A model generated the notes under the pieces. It ran no database searches, was not told the origin of the DNA, and saw nothing but the letters and a program-made list of their open reading frames with translations. The position numbers and the translations under genes are program-made. Of a stretch of 37,143 nt of DNA, positions 15,979 through 23,257 are shown one piece after another; within the stretch, counting starts at the first letter, position 1, and each line of letters opens with the position of its first letter. Origin of the DNA: Gemmatimonadales bacterium. GTDB lineage: Bacteria; Gemmatimonadota; Gemmatimonadetes; Palauibacterales; Palauibacteraceae. Location of the stretch: contig VXQX01000067.1 of assembly GCA_009838765.1 (NCBI GenBank), positions 1 through 37,143 on the forward strand, in the 5' to 3' direction.

Positions 15979-17027
15979 TCGGACACCTCTCGGATTGCAT
16001 GCCCCAAGAGCTCCGTACCATGGCCGTTCGCATGCACGGGTTGGGGGGGCCGGAGGTTCTCCGTTGGGAGGAAGTCGACGTCCCCGAAACGGAAAGGGGT
16101 GAAGTGCTTGTCCGGCACGAGGCCGTCGGGCTGAACTACGCCGACACCTACCACCGAAGTGGGCTATATCCCTTACCGACGCTCCCGGCGGTCACATTGC
16201 CGACGATTATGGAAGTGGAGGCGGCAGGCGTGGTCGAGGCGGTGGGGCCGAGCGCAGCCCGCCAACCGACACCGGACGGCACCGCCATCTTCCAACCCGG
16301 TGATCGAGTCGCCTACGGCGACGTGCGGGGTGCTTACTGCGTGCGCCGAGTGGTTCCCGCGAACCGCCTGGTCCACCTTCCCGACTGCGTCGATTTCGAA
16401 CACGCCGCAGCGGCGATGCTGAAGGGCATGACTTCGTGGTATCTCTGCCGCCGCACCTACCGCCTGAGGGCGGGCGAAACGGTGCTGGTAAACGGGGCTG
16501 CGGGGGGAGTGGGAACGATTCTCTCCCAGTGGTGCAAAGCGCTGGGCGCCACCGTCATCGGCACCGTGGGCAGCGCGGAAAAGGGGCGCATTGCCAGGGA
16601 GCATGGGTGTGAACACGTCATCCTCTGCGAGGAGGAGGATTTCGTCGAACGGGTGCATGAAATCACCGGTGGCAAGGGCGTACCGGTAGTCTTCGACGGC
16701 GTAGGCGCGGCCACCTTCGACGGGTCGCTGAAGTGTCTCTCGCGCTTCGGCATGATGATTGCCTACGGCAACGCCTCGGGAGTGGTAGCGCCGTTCAACA
16801 TCCTGCGCCTGACGGCCAAGTGTCTGACGTTGGTCCGCCCTTCCGTCATGGCGCACGTGCAGTGCCGCGCGGATTTGGAAGAAGCCGCCGCAGAACTCTT
16901 CGGGCACATCGATGCCGACCGCATCCGGATCACCATCGGCCAGCGCTTTCCCCTTGCGGAAGCGGCCGAGGCTCACAGGGCGCTGGAGTCGAGGCGGACG
17001 CACGGGTGTACGGTGCTGCTGCCATGA
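15975..17027 (+). CDS. NADPH:quinone oxidoreductase, zinc-independent MDR family
   Basis: This is a QOR/zeta-crystallin-type enzyme reducing quinones or related enones with NADPH. The N-terminal GroES-like domain shows VRMHGLGGPEVLRWEEVDVP and VGLNYADTYHRSGLYPLP. The Rossmann nucleotide-binding loop is VNGAAGGVGTILSQ, and the family block VVFDGVGAATFDGSL follows. The C-terminus ends HGCTVLLP. The ATG at 15975 overlaps the previous stop, but homology starts at ATG 16020, so the first 15 residues may be untranslated. Up to 350 aa. No catalytic zinc ligands are seen. It is probably co-transcribed with the peroxidase stub under LysR control. Confidence 0.9.
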   Translation: MIGHLSDCMPQELRTMAVRMHGLGGPEVLRWEEVDVPETERGEVLVRHEAVGLNYADTYHRSGLYPLPTLPAVTLPTIMEVEAAGVVEAVGPSAARQPTPDGTAIFQPGDRVAYGDVRGAYCVRRVVPANRLVHLPDCVDFEHAAAAMLKGMTSWYLCRRTYRLRAGETVLVNGAAGGVGTILSQWCKALGATVIGTVGSAEKGRIAREHGCEHVILCEEEDFVERVHEITGGKGVPVVFDGVGAATFDGSLKCLSRFGMMIAYGNASGVVAPFNILRLTAKCLTLVRPSVMAHVQCRADLEEAAAELFGHIDADRIRITIGQRFPLAEAAEAHRALESRRTHGCTVLLP

Positions 17028-17107
17028 GACACGCGGATCGAAGGGGACCGGCGTGATCGGCCATAGTCGACGAAGTGACCCAGTTCCAAATCTCGGAGCC
17101 GTCCCGG

Positions 17108-17275
17108 GCCAAGGAGTGTCAGGTTTTCTGTCAAGATGGCACCCGCACTCATACGGGCACATGGCCCTCGAACGCGATCGACAGATGGTTCAAGGCGGCG
17201 GCCCAGTCCTGAACGGGCCAGGTCCAGCGCTCCGACGCGCTGTCGATCGCAAGGCACTCTCCGGATCATCCGCCG
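17108..17275 (-). pseudogene. transposase C-terminal remnant, IS256/Mutator type, with possible element end
   Basis: A minus-strand frame ending at the TGA at 17149-17151 reads CLAIDSASERWTWPVQDWAA, then ALNHLSIAFEGHVPV. This resembles the C-terminus of Mutator-class transposases (…RNW.aALNqlai.FegR). The DDE residues are missing. Just beyond the stop, at about 17112-17134, GTGTCAGGTTTTCTGTC looks like an IS terminal repeat. No second end was found. The rest of the gap 17028-17378 shows no gene. Confidence 0.5.
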
Positions 17276-17378
17276 ACGGGGCCAGACTCCGCGGGCATGA
17301 TCCCGGTCCCGTCACGCTCCTCCGCTCGCCTCGGCGGGCGGGATTTGCATGCCCTGAACCGACGGAGAGCGAACCACC

Positions 17379-19151
17379 ATGAAGCGTTCGCGGTTGCGCG
17401 TCAACAGCGACCTTCGTTACGAAGTCGACGACCGGATTCCCCGTCCGCTCGCGCTTGTGTTGGGCGCGCAGCTCGGCGCCCTGGCTCTAAACGGGGTGGT
17501 GCTGATGCCGACGATCGTGTTTCGCGCCGCCGGTGCCGAGGAACTCGTTATGTGGGCGGTGTTCGCCTCGGTCTTGGCATGCGGCGTATCGGCGGTCCTG
17601 CAGGGCGTGCGAGTGCGACAGCTTGGGGCAGGCTACGCTCTGACACACGTCAGTTCGGCGATCTTCATCGCCGTGTGCGTAGAGGCGCTCATTCAGGGAG
17701 GGCCGGGTCTGCTCGCCACGCTGGTCGTCATCTCGGCGGTCGCCCAAGGAGTTCTTTCCGCGCGGCTCTCACTGCTGCACCAAGTTCTCACGCCTATCGT
17801 CACCGGCACGGTGATCATGCTGCTTCCCGTCACCGTGATGCCAATTCTCTTCGACATGCTGAACGAACTGCCGCCCGGAGCCCCCGCACACGCGGGGCCG
17901 GTGAGTGCCGCCGTAACGATCTCAGCCATCCTGGGGATCGCCCTCAAGGCGAAGGGAACATTGCGAATCTGGGCCCCAGCCGCCGGCATCGTCGCCGGTT
18001 CCCTCGTGAGCGGCTTCTTCGGAAGCTACGACTCGACAAGCGTTGCCGATGCCGCCTGGTTCGGCATCCCGGACGGCCGCCCTCCCGGGCTGGACCTCGG
18101 CTTTGGACCGCCGTTTTGGGCGTTGTTGCCGGCGTTTCTCTTCGTCGCGCTGGTCGGCACAACCAAATCGGTCGCCGTCACGGTCGCCGCGCAGCGCGTG
18201 TCGTGGCGGCGGTCCCGTGCGCTCGATTTTCGCGCGGTGCAGCGCGCCGTGGCTGCGGAAGGCGCAGGGAATCTACTTGCCGGGCTCGCGGGCGCGATGC
18301 CCAACACGATCAATGGGAACGGCGTGGCCACCATCGAAGTCACGGGCGTCGCGGCGCGCAGCGTGGGAGTCGCAGCCGGATTAGTCTTCCTCGTGTTGGC
18401 CTTCCTTCCGAAGGCGCTCGCGCTCCTCCTCGCCATCCCTGCTGGCGTGGTGGCCGCCTCCATCGCCGTGGTCTTGGCGACGCTGTTCGCGGTCGGGATG
18501 CGGGAAGTCGCGAGCAGCATGGGCGCGAATCCCCGCAACGGCCTCATCGCAGGCGTTTCATTCTGGACGGGTGTCGCGTTCGAATTCGACATGATCTTTC
18601 CGGCCTTTTTTGCCGAGTTCGCAGGCGGCCTGTTCGGCAACGGACTGACCACGGGGGGACTGGTGGCGCTGTTACTTACAGCGCTCTCAGTTCGGCGCAA
18701 GAGCCAGTTCAGGGGCAAACTCGATGTTGCCGAACTGCCTCGGATCAAGCAGTTCATGCGGAGGTTCGCGGCCAGCAACGACCTGGAAGCGGCATTGAGG
18801 CGGCTCGATGCCGCAACCGAGGAAACGTTGCTCACGCTCATGCAGACAGGCGACGAAACAGACGGTGCCGAGGAGGTGCCTGCGAGTGCGAGACGCGAAC
18901 TGCTGCTGACCGCGCGCGAGGAGGACGGAGAAGCCGTCCTGGAGTTTAGGGTGGGAGCCGCGGGCAGCGGCGAAATCAATGTTGAGGACCATTTGGCATG
19001 GTTGGGGGACCAGATCAGAGTAGCCCGGGTGGAGCACGAGATCTCGCTTCGGCTGCTCCGGCACCTCGCGTCTTCGGTCCGGCACCGGCAGTATCACGAT
19101 ATAGACATCTTGACTCTCCACGTTTCCGCCGCAGCCCCGAATGGGTCCTGA
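17379..19151 (+). CDS. NCS2/NAT-family (xanthine/uracil type) permease with C-terminal extension
   Basis: This is an inner-membrane nucleobase-type symporter. About 12-14 hydrophobic segments lie between residues 25 and 440. The NAT signature region is recognisable as GAMPNTINGNGVATIEVTGV followed by AARS. Standard family members end soon after the last helix (about 430-470 aa). This protein continues with a ~130-residue soluble domain (LDVAELPRIKQFMRRF ... DILTLHV) of mixed helices and strands that I cannot assign. Start ATG 17379, preceded by GGAGAG; 590 aa. Substrate not predictable. It lies between an IS remnant and a pseudogene, so it may be part of acquired DNA. Confidence 0.85.
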   Translation: MKRSRLRVNSDLRYEVDDRIPRPLALVLGAQLGALALNGVVLMPTIVFRAAGAEELVMWAVFASVLACGVSAVLQGVRVRQLGAGYALTHVSSAIFIAVCVEALIQGGPGLLATLVVISAVAQGVLSARLSLLHQVLTPIVTGTVIMLLPVTVMPILFDMLNELPPGAPAHAGPVSAAVTISAILGIALKAKGTLRIWAPAAGIVAGSLVSGFFGSYDSTSVADAAWFGIPDGRPPGLDLGFGPPFWALLPAFLFVALVGTTKSVAVTVAAQRVSWRRSRALDFRAVQRAVAAEGAGNLLAGLAGAMPNTINGNGVATIEVTGVAARSVGVAAGLVFLVLAFLPKALALLLAIPAGVVAASIAVVLATLFAVGMREVASSMGANPRNGLIAGVSFWTGVAFEFDMIFPAFFAEFAGGLFGNGLTTGGLVALLLTALSVRRKSQFRGKLDVAELPRIKQFMRRFAASNDLEAALRRLDAATEETLLTLMQTGDETDGAEEVPASARRELLLTAREEDGEAVLEFRVGAAGSGEINVEDHLAWLGDQIRVARVEHEISLRLLRHLASSVRHRQYHDIDILTLHVSAAAPNGS

Positions 19152-19431
19152 CGCAGCGGAGGCGTCGCCGGATTATGGCAAACCATGGGAGTTGACCGTG
19201 CTGGCGACCATGGCGGCGGCGGAGGCTGTGGGCGCGGCACGCGCGGCGGCGAGGCGTTCGTGCACCCGATCTCGGTGCGCTCGTGGCGGAGCGGCACCAG
19301 CCCCGGCCCAGTCCCCCCGTGGCCGCGCAGTTGCGGCTGGAGGGCATGTCCCATCTGGAGTAGATTGCGATTGTCTCCCTACTCGATCATGCAGTCGAGC
19401 CCAAGCCCAGTTCCCAATCGGAGTCCCGTTC
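19152..19431. other. non-coding stretch after the permease
   Basis: Short open frames exist on both strands but none shows a recognisable family or a ribosome binding site. A minus-strand frame is rich in Ala and Arg and looks like GC-driven shadow. No repeats were seen. Confidence 0.4.
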
Positions 19432-19702
19432 ATGACGCGTCTGGTTGTCACGATTGCCATCGTATCCTCCTCCGCCGTCGCGTGCGCCCATGAGCCGGAC
19501 GCCACGATCGGGTGGCCGTTTGTAGGCTCCGACTAGGCGCACACCAAGTACTCGGCGGCCCACGAAATCACGGCCGCCAACGTCGGCGAACTGGAGATCG
19601 TCTGGCGATGGGAGCCGAACGAGGAGCCCCTCGACGAGTACGGTACCAAGCCGGGTCCCTTCCAGCGACCCCATCATGGTCGGCGACGTTCTCTATCTTT
19701 CC
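19432..19702 (+). pseudogene. N-terminal fragment of a PQQ-dependent dehydrogenase, with TAG stop and frameshift
   Basis: The frame starts with a signal-like MTRLVVTIAIVSSSAVACAH, then WPFVGSD, an in-frame TAG at 19534-19536, then AHTKYSAAHEITAANVGELE and IVWRWEP. This is the first blade of a quinoprotein dehydrogenase, comparable to the start of the gene at 10508-12568. After PGPFQ the frame shifts and resumes as IMVGDVLYLST. Homology ends where the LysR-start/cassette copy 4 sequence begins (about 19703). It has three independent lesions: a stop, a frameshift and truncation. Confidence 0.75.
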
Positions 19703-20062
19703 ACCTTGTTCTTCATGGGTTTCCGCGCTCCGGTATCTGGCTCAACAATACTGGGGCAGACTAGAAACACGACAGGCCGCTGTCAATCGCGGGCCAAGAG
19801 CGGCTACCACTGCGGGAACACGGATCCAGATTGCGCTCCGACGCGGAGAATGGCACGCAACCGGCTTCCTTGCATAGCGTTTTCTCAGGGCGGATAGTGT
19901 TGGCTGCGGGCGTACGGCGTGGAGTTGCAGGAGGAAAGCGCAGCCCGTTCGTGGCGCGCCGGGCCGAACCATGCCTCAATAATCCTGGGCCTAGACCCAA
20001 GGTTTTTCGGTTGCATCCGACCGGGCAGCTGGCGATGCTTCTCGACCTGTGGTCCGCGCCAC
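19703..20062 (+). repeat. ~330-bp LysR-type regulatory cassette, copy 4 (with a lysR start-codon relic)
   Basis: It begins with the reverse complement of ATGAAGAACAAG, the first four codons of the intact LysR, then GGGTTTCCG. Box A follows as CTCAACAATACTGGG (19741-19755), Box B as CTCAATAATCCTGGG (19975-19989) and Box C as GTTGC/GCAGC (20010-20014 and 20025-20029). Both Box A and Box B have the right half-site changed from TGAG to TGGG. Only about 13 bp of the lysR gene remain. It leads into the oxidoreductase remnant and LuxR gene. Confidence 0.8.
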
Positions 20063-20264
20063 AGCGCTGCATGCCACCTTGGCCGAAGACCTTAACCAGG
20101 ACGCGCGCGACGATGCTGCGAGCGTTTGCCGATCCGACAGGAACGTCCTTTGCGAGGAAGAGGACCTCGCGGGACGAGTGCACGAAGTCACCGGCGGCGA
20201 AGGCGTACCGGTGGTCTACGACGGCGTCGGAGCGGCCACTTTCGAGGGGTCGCTAGCCAGATGA
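20063..20264 (+). pseudogene. quinone oxidoreductase internal fragment ahead of luxR
   Basis: The frame reads CEEEDLAGRVHEVTGGEGVP, then VVYDGVGAATFEGSLAR. It is an internal piece (about 45 codons) of the same MDR oxidoreductase found at 15975 and 31774. At the DNA level it looks closest to the 31774-32784 copy. The N-terminal ~190 and C-terminal ~110 residues are missing. The frame ends at TGA 20262, overlapping the LuxR ATG. It probably arose by deletion inside an oxidoreductase-luxR pair. Confidence 0.75.
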
Positions 20265-21442
20265 GTTCGGAAGATTTGTTCGAGCGTACGCTCGCGTCGA
20301 TGCACAGGGCGGCTCTGGACGATAGCGAATGGCTATCCGCCGCTGCCCTCATCAACGAATCCGTCTCTGCGGTCGGCCACGCCCTGGTTCTTACAAGAGG
20401 TCATTCGCTTGACGGAGAGATCTTCTTCATGCGCTTTTGCTACGGGGGGCGTCGGCGTGAGGACTTCGAGCACACCTTCATTCACGACTACTTGGACCGC
20501 GACGAGCGCGTACCGCGCATCACTCGCCTGCCGGACGGGCAATTGGTGCATACACCCGAGCTCTTCACCGAGGTCGAGAGAAAGCGCTCGCCGGTCTACA
20601 ACGAGTTGCTGGGCGATATGGAGGCGCAACGCGGCCTCAATGTGCGCCTGGACGGGCCTGCAGGATCGGACGTCATATGGACCTTGGCCGACTGCGCCGA
20701 CAAGGACGGATGGTCCTCGGATCATTTGGCGATGTTCAAACGCCTTAGACCACATATTCGTCACCTTGTCTCCGTGCGACACGCTCTGGTCGAGGCGGAT
20801 GCGCTGGGTACGTCACTCCACGGGCTTCTCGAAAACGCGCGAACCTGCGTTATGGAGCTTGACCGACGCGGGAAGATCGTGGCGGCGAACGATCTGGCCC
20901 GCGATATCCTGCGGCAGCGCGACGGATTGTTCGCGCCAGGCGGGTTTCTTCGCGCGACGAGAGTGGAGGAGAACTCAGGGTTGCAGCGGCTGGTGGCGCG
21001 CGCCATCCCGCCGTTCCGTGGTCAAGGTGTCGGCGGATCAGCGATAGTCGGAGGCTCATCGCCCTCGAGCCGGTGGATCGTTCACGTCCAGCCTGTGGAA
21101 CCCGGGTTGAGAGATTCCCGCATGCGCCGTGTTGCTGCGCTCGTCCTCGCAGTACGTCCGGCGAGTCCCGTTTGGATCGATCCGGGACTCGTGGCTCTGG
21201 CCCTTGGCCTCACGGTGACCGAAAGCCGGCTGGCGTCGATGTTGGCCGCCGGCAAGTGCGTCCGTGAGATCGCCGCGGAAACCGGCCGGAAGAAGGCGAC
21301 CGTCCACTGGCACCTCGACCGGATCTTCCGCAAGCTCGGCATCGCCCGACAGGCCGAACTCGTACGGCGCGTGTTGTCGCTTCAGACGCTCAACGAGCGC
21401 CCCCGCCCGGCGGGATCCACCGACGAATCGCCATCGGACTAG
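20261..21442 (+). CDS. LuxR-family transcriptional regulator (paralogue 1)
   Basis: 393 aa. The C-terminal LuxR helix-turn-helix spans about 317-372 (LTVTESRLASMLAAGKCVRE, then IFRKLGIARQAELVRRVLSL). The preceding part has a PAS-like patch, CVMELDRRGKIVAANDLARD. The N-terminal ~180 residues form a sensory domain shared with the paralogue at 35094 (SEDLFERTLASMHRAALDD and YLDRDERVPRI). No receiver phosphorylation domain or acyl-homoserine-lactone domain is evident. The start ATG overlaps the stop of the oxidoreductase fragment. The 3' end overlaps a convergent Ig-like ORF by about 53 bp. Part of its sequence is duplicated as a relic at 31437-31700. Confidence 0.88.
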   Translation: MSSEDLFERTLASMHRAALDDSEWLSAAALINESVSAVGHALVLTRGHSLDGEIFFMRFCYGGRRREDFEHTFIHDYLDRDERVPRITRLPDGQLVHTPELFTEVERKRSPVYNELLGDMEAQRGLNVRLDGPAGSDVIWTLADCADKDGWSSDHLAMFKRLRPHIRHLVSVRHALVEADALGTSLHGLLENARTCVMELDRRGKIVAANDLARDILRQRDGLFAPGGFLRATRVEENSGLQRLVARAIPPFRGQGVGGSAIVGGSSPSSRWIVHVQPVEPGLRDSRMRRVAALVLAVRPASPVWIDPGLVALALGLTVTESRLASMLAAGKCVREIAAETGRKKATVHWHLDRIFRKLGIARQAELVRRVLSLQTLNERPRPAGSTDESPSD

Positions 21443-21884
21443 CATCTGCCGCATGCCGTCCACACACAGCGCGGTCGATTACTTGGTTGCGCCCGGCCTC
21501 GATGCCGGACAATTCGATGTTGTAACCTTCGGAGAGGAGAGGCCGCTGGCCCGGGGAGTAACGAGTCGGCATGGCGACAGAATCTGTAGCCTCGACCACC
21601 TCCGGCGTTACGGACCATTGGAGCCTGCCGCCGTCCCGTCGGACATAATCGTCGTATCGCAGCCGTATCGTTGTCCTGCCCACTTCCAATGCGGTAATCG
21701 TCATTTCTTCCGTCCGTCCATCAAGTTCTCTCCGTCCGTCCAACCGCGCCACACTTGGATCATCTATAGTCCACATAAACGCTTCGAGTGTCATCGTCGG
21801 ACAGTGTCGGTATTCGCCCAAATCGAGACTGTGATCGAGCAGCCGTACGCGTAGCTTCCCCGACGCGCCCACCGGCAGCACCAT
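21390..21884 (-). CDS. Ig-like/beta-rich secreted protein fragment
   Basis: The product contains a beta-rich domain with a Big-like pattern: YRHCPTMTLEAFMWTIDDPS, VARLDG, then ITALEVGRTTIRLRYDD. The ATG at 21884 is the first start, but homology-like sequence (GDFNDDGGLDSPDGYRLASG) runs in the same frame further upstream to a TAG, so the N-terminus and signal peptide appear lost. The C-terminal ~18 residues are encoded antisense to the LuxR 3' end. A remnant of the same family lies at 30464-30646. It is probably a truncated gene; expression is doubtful. Confidence 0.5.
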   Translation of the reverse strand: MVLPVGASGKLRVRLLDHSLDLGEYRHCPTMTLEAFMWTIDDPSVARLDGRRELDGRTEEMTITALEVGRTTIRLRYDDYVRRDGGRLQWSVTPEVVEATDSVAMPTRYSPGQRPLLSEGYNIELSGIEAGRNQVIDRAVCGRHAADASPMAIRRWIPPGGGAR

Positions 21885-22007
21885 GCCGAAGCACGGCCAC
21901 CGACGTAGAGCAATAGTTGCATGTGGGACACCCGCGAAATCCTCCTGTCCGGAGGCGAGGCGGTATCCGTCGGGGGAATCGAGCCCGCCGTCGTCGTTGA
22001 AATCACC

Positions 22008-23252
22008 CTAAACCTCGCGGGCACGTTGACCGGCAGCTGGCGTGGCGGCCAGATCGTCGGGCAAACTGAAGGCGTAGTCATTCAGTGTGAGCGGTTCCAG
22101 CAACGTCACCAGATTTCTTGCCCTCATCCGCTGGGCCATTTCTGGGGCCCACCGCTCCAGAAGCTCACGGAGGCGGGAGAGGCCTCGCAACGCGGGAAGC
22201 AACCCGATCGTCCGCTGCGATGGAAACGAGAGCTGGTCGACCACCTCATTCCCGATGAGGGCGCGCGTCACTCGGTACAGTTGGCTTTGCATGGATCTGC
22301 GCGCGATCGGGCTGGTCTTTCCGGCGAGCGTAGTTACGGCTTCGACCAGCGTATGTGCGATCCGGGTCGCATCGTCGCCAGGTGGCGGTTCGCAGGCCAG
22401 CGCCAGGTCGTAGAATCGTGCCGTCTCAGCTTCGTCGCCCGCGAAGAGAAGAGGTTCGGGCGTCCCCACCAGCCACGAAACGTAGCGCCAGAGTTGCATA
22501 TAGCTCGCCCTCGCTTCGCTATCCAGACTCGGTCCCAACCTCTGAACATGCCGTAGGATGCCTGCCGAAAAGCTGGCGGAACCAAGCCCTAGGTGCGCGG
22601 CGTTGAGCGGCGCCCCGTATGACGTTTCGTCCCATTCGCCGGAAGCACGAACGAGTCGCCGAACCTGGGCATGAGCCAGCCTGACCTGAACGGATTGCCT
22701 CCAGGCATCACGGTGGTCCTCGAGCGATCCGGGCAGCATGATCTCGAGGAAGTGACGCGCATTCCGACGGCTGCCGCGAATCACATGTTCGTGTTCGGAC
22801 CAGCCTGCAGCGAGGAACGTCTTGCTGATCAGCGTGGCCACCTGCCGGACGTTGACGGCGAAGAAAGCTGCCATGAACAGTTGCGAGTGCCGGTGGAAAG
22901 CTTCGCGGCCGGCCCGAAACTCTTCTCGATCAAGCCACGGGGGCGGCTCGGCCGCCTGCTCGAAAAAATGCCGTACCGGCGCCGGCGCCACGGCCAAAGC
23001 CCGCGGACCTCGTGACAGACCATCCTGAATGAAACGATGGACTTCAGCGCGGTCGAAATGCGCCAGCGCCCGAATCGCTTCGTCGGCCGGAGGATCCACG
23101 ATCCGTGCATGGTCCACATATCGTCGCGCGAGCTCCGGATTCCGCCCGGCGGCCCGTTGGTAGCCAGCCATATAGGCCGTCGGAATCCCCGTGGCGTCCC
23201 CGCGGAACTCCTCCCCCGTCGGCCCGCTGCTGAACTCGGATCTTGTCGGCAT
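22008..23252 (-). CDS. DUF2236/MpaB-type putative haem oxygenase (copy 1)
   Basis: 414 aa. It resembles the oxygenase MpaB/latex-clearing-protein superfamily. Characteristic helical blocks are HRHSQLFMAAFFAVNVRQVA, RLAHAQVRRLV (His/Arg motif), and MQLWRYVSWLVGTPEPLLFA. Characterised relatives cleave isoprenoid double bonds using b-type haem; the substrate here is unknown. No signal peptide. The start is ATG 23252, 5 bp after the CysNC stop; an upstream in-frame start at 23291 would overlap cysNC. It is the last gene of the sulfation cluster and is paralogous to the first (28293-29516). Confidence 0.75.
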   Translation of the reverse strand: MPTRSEFSSGPTGEEFRGDATGIPTAYMAGYQRAAGRNPELARRYVDHARIVDPPADEAIRALAHFDRAEVHRFIQDGLSRGPRALAVAPAPVRHFFEQAAEPPPWLDREEFRAGREAFHRHSQLFMAAFFAVNVRQVATLISKTFLAAGWSEHEHVIRGSRRNARHFLEIMLPGSLEDHRDAWRQSVQVRLAHAQVRRLVRASGEWDETSYGAPLNAAHLGLGSASFSAGILRHVQRLGPSLDSEARASYMQLWRYVSWLVGTPEPLLFAGDEAETARFYDLALACEPPPGDDATRIAHTLVEAVTTLAGKTSPIARRSMQSQLYRVTRALIGNEVVDQLSFPSQRTIGLLPALRGLSRLRELLERWAPEMAQRMRARNLVTLLEPLTLNDYAFSLPDDLAATPAAGQRAREV

Positions 23253-23257
23253 GGTCT

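Noticed and set aside
8260-20062. The repeated cassette as a MITE or other transposable element
   Set aside because: No terminal inverted repeats bounding the whole unit and no target-site duplications were seen. Copies keep a fixed orientation between LysR (or its relic) and a target gene. Not fully excluded.
22008-22200. Read-through of the MpaB-like gene into the Ig-like ORF as one fusion protein
   Set aside because: The two share a frame across a TAG, but the MpaB-like protein already has full family length and its paralogue ends at the equivalent place; a one-in-three frame match is not evidence.
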